From Pochonia chlamydosporia 170 (taxonomy: Eukaryota > Ascomycota > Sordariomycetes > Hypocreales > Clavicipitaceae): DNA of 64,000 bases. Every line of letters begins with the position of its first letter. Position 1 is the first letter of the stretch. The stretch covers positions 5,394,001-5,458,000 of the forward strand of contig NC_035791.1 in NCBI RefSeq assembly GCF_001653235.2, written 5' to 3'. The notes beneath the pieces are model-generated. The model saw only the letters and a program-made list of their open reading frames with translations. It did not search any database and was not told the DNA's origin. Shown here in pieces: positions 1 to 10,596 of the stretch. The translations under genes and the position numbers were made by a program.

Positions 1-309
1 TATGGCCGTGTCTTTTCTCATGGGAACAGATGGTGGTGCATGGCTCAGTTTTAGTTGAGTGGACGATGGCATGCTTATGTGTATCCGTACGTAATGCATG
101 GAAGAATGTACTACTGTGACGAGCTGGTCGATCGCTGTGATATAGAATCACATATTAATGAAGACATTATCGCTCCAACATCGATTATGTAGTGTGCCTG
201 TGCTCTGTTCAACTTTCCATCCAGCTTCTTTGCAGGTACCATTTATCAAGGCTGCGAAAAAGCCTCGCTCACATCACCACCCAGCCAGCTTCAGGTCAAA
301 GGTCCATGA
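1..309. other. Left-edge region without a gene
   Basis: This stretch lies downstream of the phosphatase gene on the minus strand and probably holds its 3' untranslated region. No coding frame with an ATG start and recognisable protein content was seen. Confidence 0.5.
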
Positions 310-2055
310 TTACATCCGCCAAACTCCAACCATCAAGCCCAACAAGGTCAAAACAGACACCGACCCAACCGCACTCGCATCCGCAGTACTCGGAGTGTGC
401 AAAGGGGGCGACGTGGCTGAGCCAGTCGCTGATCCAGTCGCTGGACCAGTTCCAGAGCCTCCAGTTGGAACCACCGTCGGTCCAGTCGGCGTGCGAGAAG
501 CAGTACCAGTCGCAGTACCATTATGATGCGTAGTTCCATTTCCATTACCGTCTCCACCACCAGGCCGACAAGCCCGAGCCTTGTACAAAGTAGCCGTATC
601 CAACACAGAGTTGTTATTGCTAGCGACAAACTCGTGCGTCAAGTGTGAGCAATTGTGGAATGTCAATCGACTCCATCCGTAGGTAGCATTGTTAGCATCC
701 AGCCCAAAGCGACTATACTTCTGCTTCGGCTCATCAAACGTGTCAAGACCATCGTAATGGCCGGCGGCTCCGTTGGTAATGTACCAGGGAGCCTTAGGGT
801 TGTTTAGCTCATTGGGGTCAATCTTGCCAGTAGCCAAGGGGCTTAGACGCTCATAAACGTGAGCATGGCCAGTCAGTACAAGATCGACATTATATTTGAG
901 GAAGAGAGGCTCAAACACATCTTTGCAAGACCAGCAAATTGTGCCAGTGACATTCTTCTTACTCAAATACCACGGGCGATGGCCGGCAACAACAACCCAA
1001 GGCGTTTTCTTGCGATCAACAGATGCGAGATCGTCTTCGAGCCAGGTAGCTTGGGCATTCATCGTGGCGTTGACTGGACTGGCGCCTTCTTTCTCCGTGC
1101 CGCCAATCTCATCTGGCCCAGTGTAGCCGTGGCCCAGGTCAGTTTCCGTATCAAGCTGGATAAAGTGCACCATTCCATTCTCCCAACTGTACCAGAAGTT
1201 TCCAGTTCCTCCAGACACGTCACTCGGCATTCGGAAGTGGTTCTTATATCCGGTGAAGTTGGTCTGTCCTGGTGAGCAGATGCTCACGTCATATGTGATG
1301 TTCTTGGACTTGTCAGTCGTCCCGCCATTGTCGCAGTTTGCTTCGTGGTTTCCAGGTCCAACCATGTAGGGTTTGGTCTCAGTCACGGCGGCCATTTCGT
1401 CATAGAAGTCATTGAGAATAGTTTCGTATACATTGTGGCCGTCTTTGATGCTAGTGTTGGGCAAGAATCCCTGAATTTCCTCCTTCAACCAGTAGTCTGC
1501 ATAGGCGATATCGCCAGGGTGCCAGATGAAATCATATGTAGGTCTTGTTGTAGCCAGTGAATCAATTGTGTTCTTCTCTCCGGGTTTTAAAATGTTGCTT
1601 TTTGATACGCCCTTGCCTGCTGATGTGGTGAGACCCAGGCGGCCCATGGTGCCGAGATCAACGACAACGGCAACAGAGAAGGCATCGGTGTCGCCAGCAG
1701 AGCGAGCGGTCGTAAACGAGTACGGCTTGACACCGTCGCCCTGGGGCAAAGGGGACGGCAGATAATAGTAAGTTGTGTCGGACTTCAATCCACTAATCAA
1801 AACGTGGCTGTTGTAAGTTGTTGATGTGGGATAAGTGACTGAAACGTTTGATGACGCAGTGTGCACCAGCTTGTTCTTCGACAATCCCCATTTTACTGAA
1901 GGTGCTTTGACATGCTCAAAAGTATTCCAGCTGACAGTCATTCCATTAGTTCCGTGATATGCAAGGCGGATCTGGCCAGCAGCGTCAGCGCCGCGAGGGC
2001 TCAGAAGAGCTGTAGCTCCTCGAAGAGCAGCCACCAAAACAAAGCTAACCCTCAT
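310..2055 (-). CDS. Secreted purple acid phosphatase (metallophosphoesterase)
   Basis: A single-exon gene of 581 residues whose product should hydrolyse phosphate monoesters outside the cell. All the purple acid phosphatase metal-binding blocks are visible in order: VVDLGTMG with Asp133, GDIAYADY at 181-188, GNHE at 235-238, GHRPW at 358-362 and GHAHVYER at 396-403, preceded by a fibronectin-like N-terminal domain (residues about 27-117). The N-terminus is a hydrophobic signal peptide. The C-terminal 80 residues are Gly/Thr/Ser-rich and end in a short hydrophobic tail, which suggests a GPI anchor or cell-wall retention. Several N-x-S/T sites are present. The ATG at 2055 directly precedes the signal peptide. 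Phosphate-starvation control is usual in the family but no regulatory site was identified here. Family assignment is secure; the anchor is inference. Confidence 0.93.
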   Translation of the reverse strand: MRVSFVLVAALRGATALLSPRGADAAGQIRLAYHGTNGMTVSWNTFEHVKAPSVKWGLSKNKLVHTASSNVSVTYPTSTTYNSHVLISGLKSDTTYYYLPSPLPQGDGVKPYSFTTARSAGDTDAFSVAVVVDLGTMGRLGLTTSAGKGVSKSNILKPGEKNTIDSLATTRPTYDFIWHPGDIAYADYWLKEEIQGFLPNTSIKDGHNVYETILNDFYDEMAAVTETKPYMVGPGNHEANCDNGGTTDKSKNITYDVSICSPGQTNFTGYKNHFRMPSDVSGGTGNFWYSWENGMVHFIQLDTETDLGHGYTGPDEIGGTEKEGASPVNATMNAQATWLEDDLASVDRKKTPWVVVAGHRPWYLSKKNVTGTICWSCKDVFEPLFLKYNVDLVLTGHAHVYERLSPLATGKIDPNELNNPKAPWYITNGAAGHYDGLDTFDEPKQKYSRFGLDANNATYGWSRLTFHNCSHLTHEFVASNNNSVLDTATLYKARACRPGGGDGNGNGTTHHNGTATGTASRTPTGPTVVPTGGSGTGPATGSATGSATSPPLHTPSTADASAVGSVSVLTLLGLMVGVWRM

Positions 2056-2645
2056 GTTGGGCCGTATTTTTAACGAAACCGCTGGTATTGGTTGCCAAAG
2101 GAATGTTGATGAGCGACAGTCGCATCCTTTATGGTTAACAGGATATTTGCTTCAGCAACACAGCCGATGTTGCTATATTACATCACTGTATGATTCCCGC
2201 CGTATTTTCCAACATTATCCCAGTCTTCATTGCAAGTCGGTCACTGATTTGAAGTTAGCTCAATTGGCTTACTTCCCACGTGCGCATCAGGCTGCCGTCA
2301 ATTTGGTCGAGGATAAGCGTCCTGCTAATACCCCTTGTTGGTGGCGTGCCGAGCTTCCGTGTTGGGCTGAAGCTTGGCGATCATCGGAGACATCATTGCT
2401 GGGATAGCAACAGGACAAAATATCTCGCTCCAGCATTGCCCAATGAAAATAGTCATAATGTGTGATTACACACCGTCCCCACCTTCAATTGCGTGTTTCG
2501 GGTCCAATTATCGACGAAATTTTAAATGTATCGCAAATGTAAGTCGGCCGCTGTCCGTCTGTTTCCTTTTGAGCTGTATCACAATGCTTGTGGTTCATCA
2601 CCTCCACAACATTGGGCTATTTCCCGTCAGTAAGTTCTGGGCTGT
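2056..2645. other. Intergenic region between phosphatase and Zn-cluster gene
   Basis: About 590 bases upstream of the phosphatase and downstream of the next minus-strand gene. It should contain the phosphatase promoter. Short open frames here show no recognisable protein; no specific motif was identified. Confidence 0.4.
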
Positions 2646-4872
2646 TTAAACTAAGCCAGTACCAACGCCGCTCGCCTGTTCGCCAAGCATTACAAAGTCG
2701 TCGCCCATGAATGAATTCAATCCTTCACCAAAGGGTTGTACGTCCGTCCAGAGTGCATTCCAGTCTATCGGCCTGTCGGCCTTTTGAGCCTCCATCTCGG
2801 CAACCACTCGTTGAAGGCGCTCGATATACTCCGGCAATTCCAAGTTGCCGCCTCGTTTAGCAATTGCCGTTTTTCGAGCTTCCCAAGATTTAAGGGTAAA
2901 CTGCGCTTGCATTACATGTTGCCTTTGACTCATGTCAAATAGCTCGGGATAGTGGCCATGAAGTCTTTCCACGGCGCGCCAGCCTCGATCCGACAGAGAG
3001 CCCATCGGGCGATGATACAGCTGACTGGTGAGTGAAGCAAGCATGTCGGGATAGAACTGCAATCTCATGTACCATTCGAATCCGACGGCTGCCATTTTAT
3101 CATGCGCATCGCACTGGTATTCCATGCTTAGCATAATCATCTTGAATAGGTTGTCTTTCCAGTTGAAAATCTCAACACCCCATTCAGCTTGGTCTTTCAT
3201 CGGACTAAGAACATCGTCGAGCTTCTCGAGCACTGTGTTCTTGAAGGTCGTTGCCGCTACATGGACACCTCCACCTTTTTCATCGATATACTTGGCAGAG
3301 TAGTTTTCTAGAGCTCGTTTGAGTTCTTCCGATTGCTCTCGAAATCTACCGTGCACAGCCCTGTCGGTCTTGGCATCGTTTGTCAGGGTCATTCCGAGTA
3401 AGATTGCCTCGTTTGTAGGTGTGTCTACATGATTATCACAGTCAATCTTGTATACGTATATCAACCGTGAAACGAGAACGTATGCCATTTCAGTCGGTCC
3501 GTCCCGGTTTGTCAATGGAATTTGACTGTCTGGACTCATGTCGACGTCGTTAATATTCAGAGGTGGCTTTGTATCCCATTGCATGGGGAGCATTGCCGCA
3601 CTCAAGCCTGACAAGAGTGCGTTTTTGGCGTCCTGGATAATGATTTGGCACCAGATCCTACGGCGCATTTCTGTTTCAAAGGGACCGAGACCCAGGCGTT
3701 CTCCATCGCGGTGATAGCCCATTGAGTATGCCATTCTCACGACAACACCACTGGTGACCCAGGAGGCGTGTCTGTGAATTCGGTTTTCGAAAGTATACTA
3801 ATCCCAAGTTAGCGTTGGTAGGTCATCGATCTAGCTAGTCCTCACAAGATATAGTATCAAAGTCTGTAGTGTGACCATTGTATAATTCTCCATGTGATTA
3901 TACTTTATTAATGCCCTCTTGGTATGGGTGCCGTATGCTTTGAGCATGGTGTCGCGACTATATCCAAGTAGATCATAACACTCCTGATCTGACATGGAAA
4001 TGACAGCCATGGCGAATATCGAGTGGAGTAGGGCTTGTTGCTCTGTTGGAACCAAATGTATCCCCACCGCGGCTCGTAACACGTACGGTTCAAGTGACGG
4101 AATATGTACAATTTTGAGAAGAGGATTCACTCTGTCAATGAAATATTGCCACAGACTCATTGTCTCAACTGAGCTGGGCTGAGATTCGGGGGAGCCACTT
4201 GAGGATGCTTCAAACTCGATCATTGGAAGTGTCCTGAACGCCGATTCAGAGATTGGTTCTTCGGGGCCATCCAACCCAGTGCTATTTGACGCTATACTAT
4301 TGCGAATCGCCATCAGCTGTACCAAGGTTAGCAAAGTCAGGTGCGTAGAGGGGCTCGAGCTTGGTGGCCAGTGCCATGCGTACTTCTTCATGCATGACAG
4401 CAGTACTGAAGCTGTCCGTAAACCGAACATTACCATCGTTTCTCGTCGTGATGTATGATGCGTTCAAGTCTTGTGCTGACGAGCTAGGCTCAAAGGAGGC
4501 GCCTTGCGGATCGTCCGGTGCGTGGGAGATAGAATTAAGCTTCTGCGATGTGCCATCACCAACTGGCGCATATCCCCTCAACAAGGCTTCACATCTTTCA
4601 ACTCGGTCTAGAAGGTCTTGCTTGGTAGCGCGCCTTTTCCTCGCAGGCGCCGGCGTGCCAGGTTTGCAGGTAAGTTCTGCCTAAGCAAAGCATTAGTCGG
4701 AAACTTGTCGTCGCAGCGATGAGGACGGGCGCACCTTGATACAGTTGGAACAAGGACTGTGACGGTCGCATTTCACTTTGCGCTTTTGACACTGAACACA
4801 GGAGAGTACTCGAGGCTGTTTCAGGGCCAAGAGTAAGTTGTACGCTTCATCCGTTGATGCCTGCGCCTCCAT
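2646..4872 (-). CDS. Zn(2)Cys(6) fungal transcription factor
   Basis: A four-exon gene (4872-4735, 4680-4384, 4316-3846, 3797-2646; introns of 54, 67 and 48 bases) totalling 685 codons. The N-terminal zinc cluster reads CVQCQKRKVKC, CDRHSPC, CSNC and then a sixth Cys that is supplied only after intron 1 (CIKAELTC), so the first splice sits inside the DNA-binding domain. It is followed by a basic linker and short coiled segment (DLLDRVERCEALL) and by a fungal-specific regulatory domain in the middle, with the typical ENRIHRHASWVTSGVVVRMAYSMG stretch shortened here to its core RMAYSMGYHRDG and EMRRRIWCQI. The ATG at 4872 is the first in frame near the cluster. The target genes are unknown; the phosphatase lies downstream on the same strand and is not an obvious partner. 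Confidence 0.88.
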
Positions 4873-6220
4873 TGGTGACGAGCCAGCCACATGCCAACCC
4901 AAAATGGCTGCAAAACTCTCGTCGACGGGCTCAGTGAAGAAGGTCGGAGTAGAAAACTGTCAGGTACAGATCGGCAGGCTAGTGAAGGGTTGCTAACGTG
5001 AAAAGACGCCAGTGTACAGCTCTTCTCCAGGTTGAAGGGCGTGAGTATCGTGAGCATGAGGTTGAGACGGCAGAGTGAGTTGGCACAGTTTACACTGTGC
5101 GATCTATACAGTGCTGCCCCATTCCCGATCTGCAGATTGGCGACGAAAAGAAGCTTTTGGAATTTTGCCAATGTTTCCGGCCTACCCTAGAGCGTACCGA
5201 TTTTTGTCAACGTCGGTTGAATAACGTTGCGTATGCGACTATGGGTTATACGATTTCTACCTGTTCAAAATTCGAGATGTGAATAGATGAGATTTTGGCA
5301 AGCTGTCAGATAGTAATCCTTGAATCATTATAGTAACAGTTCTTTCCGTTGATGGGAGAATTACTAAATCTCGGTATTAAACAGCTTCCGGGGTGGCACT
5401 CCCAACATCATTTTTTATATTGCGCAGCCTACGTCTGCAACATCCTTATACAAACAGGATTCAGGTAGCTTGCTTGGGCAATAGTAGCACACGGTTTAAG
5501 TGGAAATTGGCTCACCAGACCTCGTCTGGCGTGACGAAATCGGGGCGTTGGAAACCACATGCACCAAGTTCAGTATTCAGCTCATTGGAATAAGTCTGCA
5601 TGGAGGGTTCGCACATATATCCGAGTGTAAAAGTCTTGTGGAACATAGGTGGAAGAAACTGAACACTCCTTGTCGGACTGTAACTACACAATACGCGGAA
5701 GGGTAATTGCCGTGAAGGCAGAACTAGGCGTGGCAAACTCGAATTACTGGTGAATGAGCTGTGAAGAGTGAGGGGGAAGGATCAGGGCAGTCTCAGACAA
5801 CGAACTACGTTGTGTATCCATAAGCGAATTTGAATTGTCAGTCAAGATAGCTGACCGTTGTAGTCATCAGTGCTCACGTAGTGTACTGGCCAGCTAGTTG
5901 GAGGAGGTGGTTGGGAGGATAACTTGTTACAAGTCATCCGCCTGAGTTGCTGCGTATACATCTTGTTTAGAGAGATCTGGTCTCGAAACACAAGATTTGG
6001 CTTCGCACTCGCTCTTTTGTATCAATCTTATTGACGTCCTGGTCTTCAACTAAACTATGGTTCTTATTACTCGCTCCAGATAGAGATGCAGGTCATTTGA
6101 AGTCGGATCCTACCATATGGCTCGCAAATTTATCTCGGCAAGGCCACGGTGTGGGTTTTGTTTTGGCCCTAGTTCCCTACACTACATGTGAAACAAAACG
6201 GTTAAAATGCATCCCCAACC
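4873..6220. other. Long intergenic region
   Basis: About 1.35 kb between the start of the Zn-cluster gene and the end of the GTPase gene. It should include the Zn-cluster gene promoter. Open frames on both strands are short, lack domain-like content and mostly lack ATG starts. No repeat or RNA gene was recognised. Confidence 0.4.
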
Positions 6221-7539
6221 TCATAGTTCATTGACAAAATCAGCGAGTGCGGCAATAGCAACTGGAATAGCGAACGGATCTACAACCGCCGCAACGCCTG
6301 TAGCCACGAGGGTGGCCAACTTACCACCAACGTCTTTCTCCCTACTGTTCTGTGCCGTAGCTCTCAGAGAGTCGTTCTCGGACATAATGTGCTCCATCTG
6401 CCTTTGGTTTTGCTCTTGCATCTCCTGAATCTGTTCTCGAAACCCAGCCGACAGCTTAGCTTGCTGCAGGCGCATGTCGCGCATTTGTTCACGCATGTCA
6501 GCTCTGCCATCTTCACGCAAACGATCCGCCTCTAGCTGCTGCCGTTGGAATTTGTCGTCATACTCCTTCTTGAGTAGGTTGAATTTGCGCTTATTCTCGC
6601 CTTCGATGCGGCGGATCTCCTCACGACGTTCCTGGCGGAGTATGTCTTGGTCCATATGGATGCGCTCAAGCTTCTGTTGCATTTGCTCACGCTCCATGCG
6701 CAAAATTCTTTCATACTTGACGTCCGTCTCTGCTATTGCCGCAGCTGTCTCTTGCTGAATGCGATCCAACTCTTGTTTGTACTTGGTTTCCAGCCGATAT
6801 AGCTCCTCATTTACGGCGTTGCCGGCAGCTGTTTCTCCCAAAGGCTTTTCCTCATCTACTAATTCACGCTGGATATCCAGTGTTACTGTGGCCTTGTTCG
6901 CGAAAGACATCAGGATGTCCATAGCGGATTGCTGAGTTCCTGTGAAGCGTCGAACCTGAGCACCATGCTCCATCATGGTTCCCCAAAAGTTCGGCTTTGT
7001 CCGTAATTCATCCTCATGGGCGACGGCTTTGGCATCTTCAATTTGGCCCCAGAATGTAGAGGCAATACCAACGTTCTTCATTGGGTCATCGCCACAGAGC
7101 TTACGGAACATTTTGAGGTTTCTCATGCCGCTGCCATCCATTCGCACATCAGTGATTCGGTGGAGATATATGATGCCGGTGAGCTTGGCGTTCTGGCGAT
7201 AAGTAACCTCGAGCCATTTGGCAAGGTCAAGAAGGACCTCCGTGTCGGAACGGTACGTGTCATTGAAACCTGGGGTGTCGACAAGGATTATGTTATGGCC
7301 GTTGATGTTGAATTCGAATGCGGCAATCTTCTGGGTGCCTGGATGTTTGAAGCCCAAGTTAGTAGGACGTTTATGTTGACTGCCATCTTAGCATTTTGAT
7401 ATCCTAACTCACATGCTTCCAACGAATGGCCGACCACCACCTCGGTATTTCCGCTGGCGGCGCGGACAAATGTACTTTTCCCAGCCCCGGTCACTCCCAT
7501 AACTCCAATTACCATGATTGGTTGCCCCTTGATGAGCAT
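6221..7539 (-). CDS. P-loop GTPase (AIG1/septin-like) with long C-terminal coiled coil
   Basis: Two exons (7539-7413 and 7338-6221; a 74-base intron with GTGAGT donor, CTAAC branch and CAG acceptor) encode 414 residues. The start has a canonical P-loop, GVTGAGKST at residues 15-23, and exon 2 continues with a switch II/G3 motif VDTPGF. This places it in the TRAFAC GTPases of the kind called AIG1-type or 50S-ribosome-binding GTPase in fungi. From about residue 215 to 345 the protein is Glu/Arg/Gln-rich with heptad-like spacing, a long coiled coil, and it ends in a hydrophobic Ala/Val-rich segment (about residues 378-412) that could contact membranes. It probably binds and hydrolyses GTP and may oligomerise. 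Cellular role is unknown. Its neighbours are another coiled-coil protein and an Hsp70-like ATPase. Confidence 0.85.
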
Positions 7540-8080
7540 TTTGTGCCACTTTGGACTTGGGCGTAACGTAAATCAAGCTTTTGTTGTCTGGTGTTTCTTG
7601 GTAAGGGAGGTGTTCACTGATGTGCAACTTCACCTCAAGTGTAGAGTGCTCTGTGAGTATCATCTATGGTGACTCTGACTTGGAAACGGGGCTCTAAAGG
7701 GCTTAGGCTACCCGACACTTCCAAAATCATCACATGGCGCATCATCACACTGGCCAAAATGTGATAACATTTTGGGCTGCCTAGGCGGCCGCGTGGGTGA
7801 GACCTTCTTTCCTCCTCCCGCCACCATATGCTCAGCCGTATCACCCATAGTCGCCAAACGCAAGCCCTGCTGATGACCGCAGTAAACTAGTGAGTGAGGT
7901 GGCTCAGATATTCGCCCGTTGAGCACGAAAGTGAGGCGGTGTTTCTCGTGTCTCTGCATTTATTAGGGGATACGATTGGTTGACGGCTGAATCTTGTTGG
8001 AATCAGGCTATGATATATACAATGGAATAAGTAGAAAGACTCGATAAGCTGCAATGCATGAGATCGCCCTCGTCACAGGC
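7540..8080. other. Intergenic region upstream of the GTPase gene
   Basis: About 540 bases that should hold the GTPase promoter and the 3' end of the next minus-strand gene. Open frames here overlap in several phases and show no recognisable product. An additional upstream coding exon of the GTPase gene cannot be excluded. Confidence 0.35.
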
Positions 8081-10039
8081 CTAATTTGATAGTTCAATTT
8101 CCTTGCCACCCTTGCAGTCTGCACCTGCGCCTGCGGGCCCGAGCAATACCCTGGCGGGCATCCAGACCCGCCTCATTGTCTGATAGGCTTCTCCCTCCTC
8201 TGTTCCGAAGACAACAACTGCCGGCTGGACTAACATTGTGATGGGTAGGCCATCATAGGAAGTTGGGTCTCCTGGATGATGCATTGGATGAGGTTTAGCA
8301 ACTTCCGACGTGATGTCAAGGAAGTCGAGGCCGCCGCCCTCCAGGCCAACGCACTTCATGTACGACCTATGAGTCCATAGATGCGTAGACTTCGTCAGAG
8401 CCCGGTCAATCTGATCTACAAGCCACTCAAAGCACTCATGACCTTCTTGTTCTGTCAAATGTTGGAGTAGATATCGGGCTGGGCCGCCGAGGAAATTCTC
8501 CGTCAGTCGCTTGGCTAGGCCGACCCGGCCAGCGGCCAGTTTCTCAGCCACCTCTCGATTCTCAGCCCTTTTGGACGATCCCATCCCGTTCGTGGAGAAG
8601 AATCTCATCAATGACACCCTCCACTGGTGACTAGATACTTCTTGGACTAGGCCTCATGGTTAGCGGTCAAGTGCGTAGTGAAGCCTAATTTCATATATGA
8701 GACGGATAGCGTACTGTTTTGGAGCAGATTAAAAAGTTTGGCCATGTGCTCTTTGACATTGGGGACTTCTTTGTGCACAAAATTCTGGATTTCGGTGGGC
8801 GGTTCAATATTGTCTCGTGAGAACTGCTCCGTGTTGCCAAGATTCAAAGCGAGATCGAAGTCCTCAAGGGCATCAAATACCCACCATGGAGATGAAAATG
8901 CTGTCGCACAGATGTAGTTCATAGCCATTCCCTGAAGAAGCATGCCTGCACCGTCAGTGTTACTTAGCAGCTCTTCAGGGAGACGACCATTTTCCACAAC
9001 CACAAACTTTCCCAGCGAGTTCCATTCGTTCGCCGGAATGCTGGAGAAAGCCTCCAAATCGTCGCACGCATATGCTCTTGTCCAGTCGTATACTTCGGCG
9101 GCCATACTTTCAAACCAAACCACGACCTCGCTGTCAGATATGGCAAAGGACTTTGTCTGCTCCGTCATGACCTGAGCAGCGGCTTGAGCTTTCTGAATTC
9201 GGCTTTCTTGCTCTTCAAGAGTTCTTTCCAAGACTATGATGCGTTTATTCAGCTCGAGTTCTTGCCTTTCATGTGCCTCATTGAGACTACAAAGTTCCCT
9301 GCGGTGATTTCTTTCAAGTACCCGTGCACCGTTTTCTAATTTCGGGATGCTGTCTTGTGACCACCACAAATATCCTTTGAGGTTCTGGATCCAGTTCCCG
9401 GATTCAGCAGGAGGCGAAAAAACCGAGGAATGATTCTCTCTCGTCTTGGATAACGGCGGGTTAACACTTTGTCCATATCTGAAGCATCATCATACATACC
9501 TGGAGTTTATTCGGCGCTACAATCTGCTTGACCTGCAAGAACTCTTCAAATTCTTGACGATCCTCAACAGTCGACCCACAGCGACTGCAAATGTTGTCCT
9601 TTGGAGCCCAACCTCCGCAAAGCCACTGAGAGGCGTCCTCCGTCTCGGGGTTCGTAAAGTGTGTTGGGGTGTTTCGGGGCGACCATAGAGCGGAGGGAGT
9701 AGCTATTCTGCTGGATTGGGCTGGTATGTACGAAGTGCTGGTCCCGTGGGCAGGGTGAGGGTGAGAAGTTGCTTCGATGTTTACCTCAGGCTGTGGCGGA
9801 GCATGGGTGGCTCTAGGGGGCCGATGCTCATCAACTTGCGTTTCGCGAGATGCATCATGACTATACATGTTTCTAGTATGGGATCTAGATGTACTTTTCT
9901 CCGTTCCTACTAGTGTTAGCTGTTTATAAAGACATGTAACTTCAGATAACTTCCTTTCTAACTTACCTCGAGACCCTCTTGGTTGGTTACGACCACGACT
10001 TTTGTGCTCATTCTCATTCTGATTCGGTTTGTGAAACAT
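8081..10039 (-). CDS. Unrecognised fungal protein with Cys motif and coiled coil
   Basis: Four exons (10039-9967, 9909-9500, 9444-8715, 8646-8081) join in frame to 592 codons; the introns (57, 55 and 68 bases) have GT...AG ends and branch-like TAAC sequences. The N-terminal third is basic and disordered (Arg/Asn/Ser/Pro-rich). Around residues 125-140 is a small Cys motif, WLCGG followed by CSRCG, which could be half of a zinc site. Next comes a strongly predicted coiled coil rich in Glu/Arg (starting LERNHRRELCSLNEAHERQ), then a globular region with Trp-rich blocks (WFESMAAEVYDWTRAYA; PWWVFDALEDFD) that resembles widespread uncharacterised ascomycete proteins. No catalytic motif was seen. It is divergent from the Hsp70-like gene, with 557 bases between the starts. 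Function is not known. Confidence 0.75.
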
Positions 10040-10596
10040 CGTAACGTCCGAAGTGCAATGTGGTCAAACAAAAGCCGAAATTCTGATTAATCTGAGTGTG
10101 AGATGTGTCGTTTGTATTGTTCAATCTAAAGCCGGGAGAGAACTTGACGGCTTTTAACAAGAAGAAAGATTGTAATGACCTGTCCGTACGCAACTTTGGG
10201 ATACAGCCCGCGGAAGCCTTGTACTCCGCCGCCAGACTCTTACCGCATACACGACCTTTCGATAAAGGTCTAGACTCTTTATCCTCTACATGTGTTGTCA
10301 CATTCTGAGTCGCATGCTAAGCAAGTTGTGCTCAGCCTTGTTCACAGCTCTCTGCAGAAATATTGATTGATCACCACGCCACTCAAGCCTCGACATTAGG
10401 TTGACTTCAGCTCGGGCAATTCGTGTGGTGGGAGGCTTGCAACTTCAAATAGTACACTTAATCACACACTCTGGAGGACTGGCTTCTGCTACATAACGTA
10501 CGTTGGCATAGTATATTTATACGAAGACGGCCAATCTGGTTCTTCAATCCATAGTCATATGAGAAAGAGTCTCTTTGTCTCAAGATTAGGTCCAAA
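10040..10596. promoter_or_regulatory. Shared divergent promoter region
   Basis: These 557 bases separate the starts of two divergently transcribed genes (the coiled-coil protein on minus, the Hsp70-like protein on plus), so both promoters must lie here. No individual site was identified. Co-expression is an inference from the arrangement. Confidence 0.45.

Noticed and set aside
859..1275. Plus-strand open frame inside the phosphatase gene
   Set aside because: It is antisense to conserved phosphatase motifs and has no recognisable domain.
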